From: Chenopodium formosanum
Lineage: Eukaryota; Streptophyta; Magnoliopsida; Caryophyllales; Amaranthaceae
Length of the DNA: 64,000 nucleotides
NCBI GenBank assembly: GCA_024500155.1
Contig: CM044877.1
Location: 31,371,001 to 31,435,000 of the forward strand
Direction of reading: 5' to 3'
This document shows positions 23,628 through 35,098 of the stretch, piece after piece; within the stretch, counting starts at the first letter, position 1; each line of letters starts with the position of its first letter. The translations under genes and the position numbers were made by a program. A model generated the notes under the pieces. It made no database searches. It was not told where the DNA came from and saw only the letters and a program-made list of their open reading frames with translations.

Positions 23628-26600
23628 TCAGAAGTAGTACTTTTCAAGTTATCTACATTCCAAGTTCTAGGCAGCCACTTGTCGTCTGGAGTTTCTAGGC
23701 GGTAGGTGTCGTTTCTTACCGGTAGGGGCCTTCCTAGTTAGGAGTTAGCTTCCCTTGCTCTTTGGCCCTACCGGTTGCCTCCATCTTTCGCAGCACAAAG
23801 TCCCCAACTTTCAAGGGTCATTTGTGCACTCTCTTGTTGTAAGAACGAGTCATCCTCAGACGGTAAATCTCATGACTCAAGGTGGCATTGCCCCTGCGCT
23901 CCGGGAGCGAGTCCAATACCAGCCGCATGGCCTCCCAGTTTGCCTCTTCATCATATAACATGACTCGAAGAGTCGGTTCATAATGTTCAATGGGCAAGAC
24001 GGTTTCAGCGCCATAAAACATGAGAAACGGGGTCTTGCCGGGTGCCCCTTTTTCTGTGGTCCAGATGGCCCATAGGACATGAATTAGCTCTTCATCCCAT
24101 AAACCACCGGCTCTTTCAACTTTCTTCTTAATACTGTCTAAGATGAGTTTGTTGAAGGCTTCAACTTGGCCGTTGGCTTGGGGTCGGCCGACTGATGCAA
24201 AACAGTGTGAGATCCCTTGATCTCCCAACTAAGTTTTGAGATGAGGCGTCTCAAATTGTAGTCTATTATTGAATACCAAAGACATAGGTACCCCGAACCG
24301 AGTGATAATGTTCTTCCATATGAAGGAGATGACACCCTTTGTCTTGATGCCTTTTACCGCCTCTACTTCCACCCACTTGGTGAAATAGTCCACAGCCACA
24401 AGTATATAGCATTTTCCGCCTGGTGCAAGCGTATACGGACATAAGATGTCCATGCCCCATTTAGCAAACGGGACCGGGTTGTGGATTGCCGTCAGGTCAG
24501 TAGCCAGGCGATGGATAAGCTTGCTAAATTGTTGGCACTTGTCACACAATCTAACAAATTCCATTGCATTTGACTCCAGAGTTTGCCAAAAATAATACCG
24601 CCTAGCTTTGACGGCTAGGGATCTGCCGCCTGAATGGGAGGCGTAGTATCCCGCGTGCAACTCTTCGAGAACTTCTATCCCCTTTTTAGGGGTAACACAT
24701 TTCAATAAGGGATTCAAGAAATCCGCCTTGAAGAGTTCTCTGTCTCTGATCTCAAAATTCAATGCACGCTTTTTCAGCACGGCTGCCTCCTGGGGTGAAT
24801 CAGGGAGCGTGTCGTATGTGAGATACGCCCGGATGCCATCCATCAAAGTTGAACTTCGGTCCAGAATTCCAATGGGTTCATCATTAGATATGCTTCATTT
24901 TTCCATTATCTCCAAAAAGACAGACCGAGGCTCATCACAAGAGGCGGAGGATGCTAGCTTTGACAGAGCATCCGACTGATTGTTCTTCGACCGGGGCACT
25001 TGACATAGATAAAATTCTTTAAGTGTCCCCACTTCAGCCTTGACTGCCTGCAGATACTTGATCATAGCCAAATGGGTGGCTTTGAACTCACCATGGTATT
25101 GGCAAACGACCAACTGAGAATCTGTACATACGTCAATTTTTGTTGCCCGCGCCGCCTTACACATGCGGATACAGACTATTAGGGCTTCGTATTCTGCCTC
25201 ATTGTTTAAGGCCTATAACTTAAACCGTAGCGCATACTCATATTTGTCCCCTTCCGAGGATTCACAGATTATACCTGCAACACAGCCGTTCATAGTAGAG
25301 CTCCCGTCTACATGCACCTTCCAAACTTGATCAAGGTTATCCAAAGCAGTCGACCTTATCATTTCGACAATGAAGTCGTCAAACCCCTGACCCTACACTG
25401 CCTTTCTTGGTTCGTAGGAGATTTCAAGAGACTGCATTTCAATAGCCCATTTAAGCATTCTTTCGGATGAGTCCAGCGTTGTCATTGGCCGCTTGAGGGG
25501 CTAATCAGTATAGATCACCACCGGATGTGCCAAGAAGTATGGTTTTAACTTCTTAATAGCCATGTAAAGGGAAAGGCCAAAATTTTCAACCATGGGGTAC
25601 TGAAGTTCAGCATTTCTGAGCACATGGCTAATGAAATAGACAGGGAGCTGATTGTCGTCTCTCTCAGCAAGGAGAGCAGCACTGAGGGAATGATCTGAGA
25701 CGGCTAGGTACATGAAGAGCGTCTCCTTTGGCAAAGGGCTAACAAGCCTTGGTAAGGACTGTAAATGTTCTTTCAATTTCTGAAAGGCTACCTCAGCATC
25801 ATCCCCCCATTAAAATCTAGTCTTCTTCCTAATAGCCTGGAAGAAATAAAGGCACTTGTCATCTGACCGGCTGAGGAATCTCCCGAGTGCAATCAGGCAA
25901 CCGGTAAGCCTTTGAGCTTCCTTAACGGTGTGGGGTGACTTCATGTCAATCATCGCCTGTATCTTCTCGGGGTTAGCCTCTATCCCCCTTTGGTCAATCA
26001 AAAATCCAAGAAACTTCAAAAACTCAACACCAAAAACATACTTTTTGGGATTTAACAAGACCTTATGCCGCCTGAGTGTGGTAAAAGGTTTCTCGGAGAT
26101 CAGCAAAGTGATCCGTCTGCTGCTTGGATTTGACTATCATGTCATCAATGTAAGCCTCTACATTCCTTCCAATCTGATTAATGAAGACTGTATTAATCAT
26201 CCGTTGGAATGTAGCCGGCGCATTCTTCAAGCCAAACGGCATCATAGTATAACAAAATAACCCCTGATCAATGACGAAGGTCGTCTTCTCTTGATCTTTT
26301 TCCACAGGGATCAAGGCTTGCCCGGCTGTAGAGTCGACTAGACTGTCGATCTTTGGAAGCGGATAATTTTCCTTTGGACATGCCTTGTTGAGGTATGTGT
26401 AATCAACACACATACGCCAGGTACCATTCGGCTTCTTTACAAGTACAACATTCGCCACCCAGTCGGGGAAATTACACGGCCGAATGAACCCAACATCCAG
26501 TAGCTTTTTAACTTCGGCAGCTGCTGCCTGACTTCTTTCCTCGCCGTGATTTCTTTTCTTTTGACGGATGGGCTTCTTTTTAGGATCCACGGCGATTTGT
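23628..26600 (-). pseudogene. pol of element B, strongly degenerate
   Basis: Pieces collinear with C: reverse transcriptase (VDYTYLNKACPKE, MPFGLKNAPATFQRM, YIDDMIVKSK), native RNase H, second RNase H (HVDGSS, NNEAEYEAL, CTDSQLVV, SDALSKLASS) and integrase (CDKCQQF, WGMDILCPY, PQANGQVEAFNK). About 12 codons are missing near 26310, which removes the RT segment that reads SFMDAYSGFHQI in C and holds the first catalytic aspartate. In integrase the second catalytic Asp is replaced (VFNNRLQF against VFDNGPQF in C). Frameshifts occur near 26100 and 24235, and stops near 25808, 25500, 25410, 25215 and 24895. The C-terminal tail (23628-23820) has several stops. Confidence 0.85.
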
Positions 26601-29252
26601 GGACATCAAGATCCGGGCTGATGCCTGGCATCCCTTCCACTTCAAAGGCAAAGATGTCTTTGATTTTTTTCAGCACAAGGTGCAGATCTGCATTAAGCCT
26701 TTCAAAGGCAGCCATCCCCACCTTAACCGTCTGCTCTTGACGGCTGTCGTCTAGAGGGATATCAATGTGCTCACCAGCCGGCTGGGGACGGAGATCATCT
26801 GACCATTCCTCGGTCAGTGATTGCAATTTCTTCTCCTTCTTCACCTCCACCAACTTCTTAGTTTTTCTTTTTTTGGCGGCTGCTAGAGGGGGTGAATCAA
26901 GATCCTTGAAATCATCAAGGTTTATTGGCTCCTTCGGCTGACCGGCTGCAGAAGCAGTCGGCTTGACGTCTGAGAGATAGCACTCTATTGTCGTCTTCTG
27001 ATCCCCGTTGAAGGAGCCAACAATGCCATCATCCCTTTCATATTTGAGGAGCATGAGAGCTGGGATGATGACGGCCTTGCACTCGTTCAGAGTGGGTCGG
27101 CCAAGGATGATGTTGTAGGCGGTTAATTCCTTAACCACCAAAAACCGGACGACCATGTGTCGCCCTTGTCCCTTCTCTCTCACCTGGATTGGAATGTCAA
27201 TATGTCCGACTGGGTGCACGACCCCTCCCCCAAAGCCAATTAACGGGTGGGAGACGTCACGTAGAATGTCCTGATTGTAATTCAGCCAAGACAGACACTT
27301 GTAGCTGATGAGGTCAGAGGAGCTACCCGTGTCTATGCGGATCCGGCCAACCAGCTGGTTGGCGACCTTGCACTCAATGACGACTGGGTCGTCATGCGGT
27401 TGGCGGACTTTGATCCTTCTCAGTGATGAGGACGTCTGGGGATGTTCCACTTGAGGACACCTGTCCATCATTAACTAAGTGGATCATCCCCTTCAAGTGA
27501 TCCTTGGTGCCCCGAATGGTCGGGCCACCGCTTGCGAATCCGCCTGTTATGGTGTAGAGCGGATCCTTATCAGTACCCAAACTACTAGTAGGCTGGACAG
27601 TCTTTGATGACTGCCCCGAATTAGTCTTTGAAGTCGCTTTGGACTTCAAGACATAGGACTTCAGCAAGCCCTTGTCAGCCAGGCGGTCCAACGTCCGCTT
27701 AAGACTATAGCAGTCGTTGGTGCCGTGGCCCACTTCCTGATGAAAATGGCAGAATTTATTCTTGTTTCGCGACTGAATGAAACTTTTCATAGGATTTGGC
27801 TTTTTAATATTCAGTCGGTCCTTCACCTTAGTAAAGATGGTGTAGCAGTCTTTATTAAATTCATACTGCGAGACATACGGTTTGAATTCTTTCTTTTTCT
27901 TTTAAGACGGATGATCAGGTTCCTCAACCGCCCAAACTTCTTTTCTCTTTTTTCCCTCTTCAGTTTCTAAGTCAGATGAGCAGACCGACTCTCCTTTGTT
28001 TGTCGGACTTCTTTGTCAGTAGCTTGAATAAAGCTCTCCGCCTCTATCAACGCCTCCTGGAGGGTGAAAACCCTCTTACGAACAAGGTCGAACTTAAAGG
28101 TCGACCCGTCCTTCAAACCCTTGAAGAATTCTGTATAAGCTACCTCGTCAGACAGTCCCTGGATTTGAATTCTCACCAGGTTAAACCGCCTGACATAGGA
28201 GCGGAGCCCTTCTCTATCTCCCTGCCAGATGGTGCTCAAGTCGACACTTGTCTTTTTCGCAGGGATGTTCATCGAGAAGTTAGAGGCAAACTGGAAGGAA
28301 AGCTTCCTAAAGCTGTCGATGCAATCGGCTGGCAGGTTGCCAAACCATTGTTGGGCAATTTTCTTCAATGTAGCTAGGAAACACCAGCACCACATAGCGT
28401 CCTCCAATCCCTGCATGTGCATGAGGTTGGAGTAAGCCATGAGGTGGTCCTTCGGGTTGGTGGTACCATCATAAGCACCTACCAACATATTCTTAACCTT
28501 GGCCGGCTGTGCGGCTTTGGTTATCTACTTGATGAACGCAGAAGCTTGTTGACCAAGTTTGAGCAGTCGGAGCTGCCAGTCCAAAGGTTGGACATTATAT
28601 GCCACCTTACCCCCAAAGAGGGTCGACTGCATGAAGTGAAGGGAGTACGGACCGTAGACCATAGAAGGTACATACGGTGCGTTCCCAATCATCTAAGGGC
28701 TAGAGTGGACGGTATTTTTGCCTGTATGGCTCTCATGCAGAGATTGAATATTCCCTGCAGATGTATTCTTGAAGCTGTCTAGAAAGCTCGATGTAGAGGC
28801 TGACTCAGACAGCTGCTGACTCCTTCTGCGGGTAATGATTTCCTGAGCATTAGGAGTTGACTTTTTGTTTTCCACCGGCTGTTCAACCCGGATGGGATTT
28901 CTTATGTTCTTATGGGGCAGAAGAATCTTGGACCAGTCGAGGGTCCCGGCTACCTTGTCCTTTGGATGCGGAGTCGACTGCCTGTCCCTAATTGGCTTCT
29001 TCCTCCCAGTAGGAGTCTTTCTTGCCGATTGACCCTTGCTTGGGCCACCCTTGCTCTTGGTGATCAAATCCTTGATTTCACCCTTGAAACTAGTCATTAA
29101 TTACATGAGTTTGTCCCGGGTGACAGGAGCGGATCCACCTGCCATACGGGTTTCCCCTTCCTGCTGGCCAGGGGGCCGGCTTGTACTCGCCTGGCTCTCC
29201 CCTCGCTGCAGAGTGTCTCTGGGACGGATGCGTTTGGTGATCAGGGAGCCAT
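26601..29252 (-). pseudogene. gag-protease of element B (main part)
   Basis: The gag core lies at 28488-27967 (AYDGTTNPKDHLMAYSNLM, AQQWFGNLPADCIDSFRKL, SYVRRFNLVRIQIQGLSDE). A zinc-knuckle-like CHFHQEVGHGTNDC is near 27740 and the protease motif RIDTGSSSDLIS near 27330. Stops occur near 29100, 28693 and 28530. Frame changes lie between 27967 and 27826, near 27430, and near 26600. The N-terminal part is separated by the insertion and continues at 32964. Confidence 0.85.
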
Positions 29253-30707
29253 TGATGAGTGGAATTTATGCCACGATTAAGGTTAATTTTGATGGTCATT
29301 TTCCCACATTTACGGCTTGTTTGCATCCTTTTCTTTGCACTTAGTTCCCTTTCCCTTTATGCATCTTCTTTCCTAGATTTTTCCCCTTTTTCCTACTCTT
29401 TACTTTGATTTCCATGCTTATGCTTTGTAGGAACCATCGGGGTTTTCAAGAGGAGGAAGCTAAGCTCAAGGAAAGCTGAAGGAAGCAAGATTCAGAAGAG
29501 GTTTGGCCAAACCTCCTGAAGGTGTGGCCGAATCAGGGTGTGGCCGAACCTGCTTAGTGGTCCGGCCGAACGTCGAGGCAGAGTCAAGAAGCAATTTGGC
29601 AATTTTGCAGGAGTAGTCGAACCTCAGAAGTTAGACCAGACCAGGACCAGGGAGGTTCGATCGAACCTACCCTGTAGTCCGGCCGAACCTTCCCAGTGTT
29701 CGGTCGGACTACTCCTCTATTTTAGCTGGCTCTGTACGGACTATATAAGTCTCATTTTAGAACGTCTTGATGCAATTAGATTAACCTAGTTTTAATTTTC
29801 TACACATTTTTAGCTTAATCTAGAGAGAGAAACAATATTAGTCTTCATTTGGTAGAGAGAGAAAGTGTGGATTTCTTCATTGATGAACTTGGATTTTGAA
29901 GAAGAAGCTTGTTTAATCTTTTGTAGATCTTCAACTTCAATTAATGAGCAATCTCTTACTCTTTCTCTTTACTTTTGCATTTAATTTTGCTTGTTTACTT
30001 TGATTTTCCTTCTTTGCTTATTAATCATGTTGATGCTTATTGATTTGATGATTGATATTGTTCTCAACATGATTTGTGAGTAGTCTCTTAGCCAAGGGTG
30101 TGGGGATGGTGTAGTTGCTAATTGTTCATGCTTTTAATATTGAGATTAAGTTAATTGTGATTAAAATCTTTGCATGCTTGATATTCTTTGATCTTCTTGC
30201 AAGTGCACATTGTTAGTTGATTAAAGGTGAATCTTTGCTAACAAGGAATGGAAGTTGACTTAGTTAAGGTTCATTACTATCGATTGTTCTTTTATTGCAC
30301 CTCCCAATATATGGTTCTAGTGTGGAAACATAGAGGCTATGTTAGGAGAAACCGATTAACCCCGGAAGGCGGTTAGATTGAACCTTATATCGATATTCAT
30401 GCATGTTTAGTTCACTATTGATTTGCTTTTATGTTATTGCATGATCAAGCGGCATCTACATCTACTTGTCTCCCTTGGTGTTTAGTTATATTGATTTTAA
30501 CTCGTTTTATCTTAGTTTAATCTCTTAGTCATTCCTATCCCTTGTCCCGAGATAGCTTAAAGTCTAGTGATGAATGCGGTGTTTATGTGCTTCTCCCTGT
30601 GGTTCGACCCCTCTTCTTGACATATACTTGTATTAGGATAAGTCGAGTGTTAAAAATTGTATTTAATTTAGGTGTAGTTTTCTAACGACGCAATTATTCC
30701 TTTATCA
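29253..30707 (+). repeat. Athila-type LTR (5' LTR, 1455 bp)
   Basis: It starts tgatgagtggaatttatg and ends ttcctttatca, directly followed by a primer binding site. It carries 5-6 copies of a gg(t/c)tcggccgaacc palindrome at 29494-29713. The length and the Asp-type PBS fit Athila. Confidence 0.75.
29494..29713. repeat. Palindrome cluster GGTTCGGYCGAACC in Athila LTR
   Basis: Variants such as aggtttggccaaacct, gtggccgaacc, ccggccgaac, ggttcgatcgaacc and gttcggtcgg recur at intervals of 20-50 bp. A second cluster with the same core lies at 32690-32905. Confidence 0.75.
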
Positions 30708-30710
30708 AAT

Positions 30711-30729
30711 TGGCGTCGTTGCCAGGGAA
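30711..30729 (+). other. Primer binding site of the Athila-like element
   Basis: Tggcgtcgttgccagggaa follows the LTR end after three bases. It differs at two positions from the complement of the plant tRNA-Asp 3' end, the usual Athila primer. Confidence 0.75.
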
Positions 30730-30810
30730 TCTTCCATTTGAGAGGAGAGGAGTGGTCCACCGTAGTGAGAGAGGGGTCCGGAAGGACACACCATTCGACC
30801 TCTTTATCCA

Positions 30811-31770
30811 CTAAGAGAGGATGAATTTGCGATTGCTTGTGGAGTAGTTGATGAAGCGGTTGTGACGGAGAGCACTAAGGGAGAGAGAATAAGGAGGAAA
30901 CTCGTCGGTGACTTCCTCTCGGGTTTGGTGCACAAAGGGGAGCATTTCTATTTGTTCCTTGTAAGCTCCATTCTTCAATGAAAGGGCAATGATAGTGATC
31001 ATGCCCCCTATAAAAATGTCGTCACCAAGACGGTTGTCCCGAGTATCCAAAAGCCTTTGGATGAAGGTGGAGGAGCATTGGAACTTGAGGCGCTGAGGGT
31101 TGTCGGCCAAAAATAGACAAGCTACCTCATTCTTAATCATTGAGCCGAGGTTTGCTTTAAAGAACACGGCATATTAGAGAAGCCGAGCAAAGTATCTCAT
31201 GGCTATGTGGATGATGTTGTTGACCTTAGATATGTTAGTTCGGAAACTATCCCGGGTGGATATGCTCCTCCACCATTCTTGCTCGTTGTAGGGGATTCGA
31301 TTAGTGGAAGTCATCTCGCAAGGATGATCTAGCCCGGTCGCATGCCAATGGAAGAACTCATTTAGATCACTCTCACTGAGGGAGTGATCCTCATTGAACA
31401 TGCAAAAATGTATCACAAGTTGAGGTTCGTCATCGTCAAACTCCGGCTCTATGACTTCCCTACGGAGAGAGGCAAGGAATTCCAAAGTCACTCGCTCATA
31501 TGTGTGGGCGTGAAGGTAGATGAATTTACCCCATCCAAAATTCTGTGTTAACCAGACTACCTCATCCAAGATACCGAGCTTTTGCAATGTTATAGGACAA
31601 AAGAACCTTGTTGAACGGATGGGAAGATTGATGAGGGCTTTGTAGACGTCCCAAAAGTGCTCATTCGGAGCAATTATGCTATGATCATTTATGTCGGGAG
31701 GAGGCGGGAAACTCGTTGAAGAAGATTCACCCACTCTATTCCTCTTTGACTTGCTCTTGCCGAATACCAT
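30811..31770 (-). pseudogene. Athila ORF1-family protein, antisense to the adjacent LTR
   Basis: A 320-codon frame from ATG 31770 to TAG 30811 has one in-frame TAA at 31174-31176. The segment LQKLGILDEVVWLTQNFGW, then YLHAHTYERVTLEFLASL and FCMFNEDHSLSESDLNEFF, follows the pattern of the Athila ORF1 family as I know it. TTTTGTAG lies just upstream of the ATG and could be the acceptor of a 5'-UTR intron, with a pyrimidine-rich leader farther upstream (32400-32650). The frame ends only about 80 bp from the PBS and runs against it. The molecular function is not known to me. Confidence 0.65.
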
Positions 31771-32689
31771 GACTCTACAAAATTACCAAGAGCTATTATT
31801 AGGACAATTTGATAAGAGATGACATAAGAAGCTAGCCACGGTAGAAGTGTATTCATGAAAGTAGTTGCCTTGAGTTGTGAAATAGATGTAGATAATGACA
31901 ACAATACAATTCAAGGCATAAATGGACACATTTAAACCAAGGCATCGGCAAGAAACCCTATGACATTCATATATAAGTCCTAACAAAGTCTAGGTGAATT
32001 TTGGCATGATGTCTCCTAATTACGTGATAATCATTCACCAAACCATCAAAATCATACCAAAAACAACAAGAATTAATCTCCAACAACATCCAATTCATGA
32101 ATTTCTCAATCATCAAATAGTAGCATGAACACCCTAGCATGAAATCAACATTTTTAAGCAAAGACATTGAGATCAAATAAAACCAAGGTATACATGCATA
32201 ATCATGATAACAACATGTTCTACTATCAACTACCAATCAATTGCAACAAGTAAATCCAAAGAACCACAAGAATCAAACAAGTTATTACTAACAATTTCAT
32301 GAATGCCACAATTCATATTTAAACATGCAAAACATGGTAAAACTATGAGAAATTGAAGAAATGAACTTGCAAAAGTTAGGAAAACCATACCATAATTAAT
32401 TGTAAGTAAGTAGAAACCCAAAAACACCAAAACACTCAAACCCTAGAAATTGGGGAAAATGAAAAGATAGGATTTTTGTGAGGAATTTTTGGTGGAGATT
32501 GTAGAAATGGAGTAAAGGATGGAAAATAAGTGAGAAAAAGATAAAATTGGAGTGATTTTAATGGAGGTTTGAGGTTGTAGGAGGGGATTGCAATGGAGTT
32601 TAGAGTGAGAAGGATGAGAATAGAGAGAGGGAGTGTCGAATGAAATAAGGGTCTAATGAAGAGCAGCCCCTTTTTTTTTTAGTTTGACA
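31771..32689. other. AT-rich non-coding part of the Athila-like insertion
   Basis: No convincing ORF. Read on the minus strand it looks like a leader for the ORF at 31770: a CT-rich stretch (32590-32660), then tttctagggtttgag near 32440 and T-rich DNA, resembling a plant 5' UTR with an intron. Confidence 0.4.
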
Positions 32690-32905
32690 AAGGTTCGGCC
32701 AAACCTTGGGTAAGTTCGGTCGAACACTTGAAATGGTTCGGCCGAACTTGCTCATGGTTCGGTCGAACCTGCTCCCTAACTCCGAATTCACAAAATAGGC
32801 AGAAACTTTCCAGCTTTTGATTGCAGAATAAGTGCGACCGAACTCAGTGCTGTGTGGGCGAACTAGGGTTCGGTCGAACCCCCCTAAGGTTCGGTCGAAC
32901 CTACT
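32690..32905. repeat. Second cluster of GGTTCGGYCGAACC palindromes
   Basis: At least seven variants occur (ggttcggccaaacc, gttcggtcgaac, ggttcggccgaac, ggttcggtcgaacc twice or more). They lie upstream of the antisense ORF as read on the minus strand. Confidence 0.75.
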
Positions 32906-32963
32906 CTAAATTCTTAATTCTGCAATTCTGGCATAAAGTTTTCAAACTTATGTTCCGGAGGAG

Positions 32964-33074
32964 CATCTTTGTGAATGTAGGTTTCTACTTGAGGATCATC
33001 ATCCTCTTGGTCAGTAAAGACCTCTGGCTGGTCAACCGGACGTTCAAGAGGTGATACAGACTCTTAAACCATCT
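32964..33074 (-). pseudogene. N-terminal gag fragment of element B
   Basis: After the PBS the minus strand has an ATG at about 33072 in the same place as the gag start of C (both follow GGGGAGAGTACCTC), but the third codon is TAA. The next residues (DPQVETYIHKD) align with ADVETYVDPNG of C and stop at the Athila insertion. The next gag residues (GSLITKRIR) appear at 29247, on the other side. Confidence 0.7.
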
Positions 33075-33085
33075 TTGAGGTACTC

Positions 33086-33103
33086 TCCCCACAGACGGCG
33101 CCA
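33086..33103 (-). other. Primer binding site of element B
   Basis: The minus strand TGGCGCCGTCTGTGGGGA is identical to the site of C at 50319-50336. Confidence 0.85.
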
Positions 33104-33105
33104 AA

Positions 33106-33588
33106 TATTTTGGGTGTTTTTGTCCCTCGGGAGAGTTACAGCTCAGAGACTAGTTGCGCGCGACCTGTACCTGCAAAACAACAGAGACTCCGGGTGGTTG
33201 GAGCTCCTCCTCTGACGATCAAGTTAGTACTTGAAGAATAACGGGAGGAAGTGCGGAAAAAGAGGTGAGATCTTCTCGGATTTCAAGATCAGGTGATTCT
33301 CTGATGTAAGATAATATAGGGTATGCTGTAATAAATGTAGATGTCCCAAAAGTGGGGGAAATCTCCCTATTTAGAGGGTCATTGGGAAATGTGCCCCTGA
33401 TTAGGTCATTCAGGGCTACGCCGCATTGCGGCTTTCTCAGGATTTGGGCCATTGAAGGCCGCCTTTTGCTCCCAAGTTCTAAGAGAGACACGTGTCAGAA
33501 GGTGATTGGCCCAAGAAGGACCAACCAGGGTATGACACGTGTTAGGACCTGATTGGACCACGTGGCATGGGTAAAATTACCCAAAACA
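33106..33588 (-). repeat. 5' LTR of element B
   Basis: A 483-bp unit. Its outer TG has become TA at the PBS side, and the TATA box reads CCCTCTAAATAGGG, damaged relative to the other LTR. Confidence 0.88.
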
Positions 33589-34389
33589 GAGGTACCGCTT
33601 AACATACACAAGTGAGCTACTTTCCCATCTAATCAGCCATCATAATGCAAGTAAACGTGCTGCTCTATATTGCAAATGAAAGATGAATAGATAATGGACA
33701 AGCTCGTTGTTAAAAGCTTTGAAGTGTGGAAGTGCTTGAGTACACTTGCCGCATGTATCTTATTATTTACAATAGTTTATTCTATGAAAAACAATTTATA
33801 TATATATAAAAGTATTCATACGCATATATATATTTGCTAATATAGGTGATATTGATAGTATCAAATTATCGATCACAAATATCATGCGGCTGCTGCCTGC
33901 TTTATGGCATACGGATGCCGCCTATCCTATCTTCAAGCAAATAGCTTAGATAAGCCTGAATTAATTTTCCTAGATGCCATGGTCTCGTGGACGAGTACGA
34001 ATGTTGCATCTAGCCGGCTATTAATTGAGCAATGATTAAAATAGCATGCGGTTGTCGGCTGTATGCATCCGCTTGGATGAGGTGAGCTGAGCATGCGGCT
34101 GACTCATTAAATGAGTCGGATTAAAATAGAGAGTTGGCCAATTTAGTTGTCTCACCCCTAATGTACCATCCTCCAACTTAGATCAAATGGCATTGCCTTT
34201 TAACCTTCCATTGAGATAATAAAAGATGCATGACTTAGTTTGACAGGCCTTCTTGACCGTCTAACTCTCGGCAGTCGGCCTCATGATGTCTGATGTACTC
34301 AGCATCCGGCCTTAGGACGCATGCCGCCTCCTAAAGGAGGCTCCCAATATTAAGTCGGTGATCCACCGTTGTGCCATTATAGATGTGCC
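33589..34389. other. Spacer of element D between B and the PBS of D
   Basis: About 800 bp without a gene or gag-like frame. The word content (gccgcctatcc, tcggcc, gcatgccgcc) resembles the rest of the D spacer. An intact Tat element would have gag here, which shows that D lacks it. Confidence 0.5.
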
Positions 34390-34407
34390 TCCCCACAAAC
34401 GGCGCCA
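34390..34407 (-). other. Primer binding site of element D
   Basis: The minus strand TGGCGCCGTTTGTGGGGA has one mismatch to the site in B and C and sits next to the 5' LTR. Confidence 0.8.
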
Positions 34408-34409
34408 AA

Positions 34410-35098
34410 TGTTTTGGGGTTTTTTGTACTTACCCAAATAAAGGGTGTACACGTCCCTCGGGAGACAGATCCGCAATGCAACACTCGAACGGCCAGGTCA
34501 CCTGCAAAACAACGGACCCCGGGGGGTAGGAGGTCCGCCTCCGACGATCAAGTTAGTGTTCGAAATAATGTATTTTAGAGAGAGAAAGTAGAGAGAAGGG
34601 AGAGTGATTTTGGGGGGGCATTGCCCCTTGGAGAACGAATTAACCCCCTTTAAACTGATGTGAAGATCAATATTTATAGAGCATTGGGATATGTGCCTTT
34701 TAGGTCATTTAACCTAAAAGGCTCTAGGTTTGTGGGCTTAGAGCCCATTTTCCCTCTTCAATCATTGAGCGACATGTGTCATAGTGATCGAAATAATGTG
34801 TTTTAGAGAGAGAAAGTAGAGAGAAGGGAGAGTGATTGTGGGGGGGCATTGCCCCTTAAAGAATGAATTAACCCCCTTTGAACTGATGTGAAGATCAGTA
34901 TTTATACAGCATTGGGATATGTGCCTTTTAGGTCATTTAACCTAAAAGGCTCTAGGTTTGTGGGCTTAGAGCCCATTTTCACTCTTCAATCATTGAGCGA
35001 CATGTGTCATGCTCTAATTGGCTCATAGAGCGCTGAGCTTGCGGACACGTGTTGCGGTTGCATTGGTCCACATATAGAGGGGATTTTTACCCCAAACA
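34410..35098 (-). repeat. 5' LTR of element D with internal 228-bp duplication
   Basis: It starts tgttttgggg and ends ccccaaaca. Positions 34561-34788 and 34789-35016 are near-identical direct repeats, each containing the AG-rich leader, the tatttata box (minus-strand TATAAATA-like) and the ggctctaggtttgtgggc block. The promoter region is therefore present twice. U5 shares the words tttgcaggt and gaggcggac with B and C when read on the minus strand. Confidence 0.82.

Larger units (their letters stand above)
29253..32963 (+). mobile_element. Athila-like LTR element, truncated, inserted in gag of B
   Basis: An LTR (29253-30707) is followed by a plus-strand PBS. Then comes a minus-strand ORF of the Athila ORF1 type, about 900 bp of AT-rich DNA and a cluster of GGTTCGG palindromes. 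No right-hand LTR is found; element B gag resumes near 32964. The left flank is gccat; on the right gagcat is seen where gccat would be expected, so the duplication is at best damaged. Either the element lost its 3' half or two Athila fragments in opposite orientation are joined near 30790. Confidence 0.65.
18754..33588 (-). mobile_element. Element B: Tat-lineage Ty3/Gypsy retrotransposon with antisense gene, degenerate
   Basis: LTRs at 18754-19250 (3') and 33106-33588 (5') share start and end blocks (tgttttgggtgttttt and taaaattaccc). The PBS on the minus strand at 33103 fixes the orientation. The order matches C: gag, protease, RT, two RNase H domains, integrase, spacer, antisense gene, polypurine tract. 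An Athila-like insertion splits gag at 29253-32963. Proteins resemble C much more than A. The flanking pentamers (ctttg on the left, gaggt on the right) do not match, so the target duplication is missing. Confidence 0.9.
1..35098 (-). mobile_element. Element D: non-autonomous Tat-type LTR retrotransposon, heavily nested
   Basis: The left end is LTR sequence (1-191) whose start lies outside the window. The right end is a related LTR (34410-35098) preceded on the minus strand by a primer binding site. The polypurine tract lies at 192-203, so the element reads on the minus strand. Its own DNA is what remains after removing the insertions: 192-337, 3253-6262, 7560-8752, 18356-18753 and 33589-34409. 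I find no gag, protease, reverse transcriptase or integrase motif in these pieces, only tandem repeats and spacer. Part of the spacer is homologous to the spacer of element C. I infer a deletion derivative of a C-like autonomous Tat element. Assigning every spacer piece to D is inference from position and similar composition. Confidence 0.7.
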
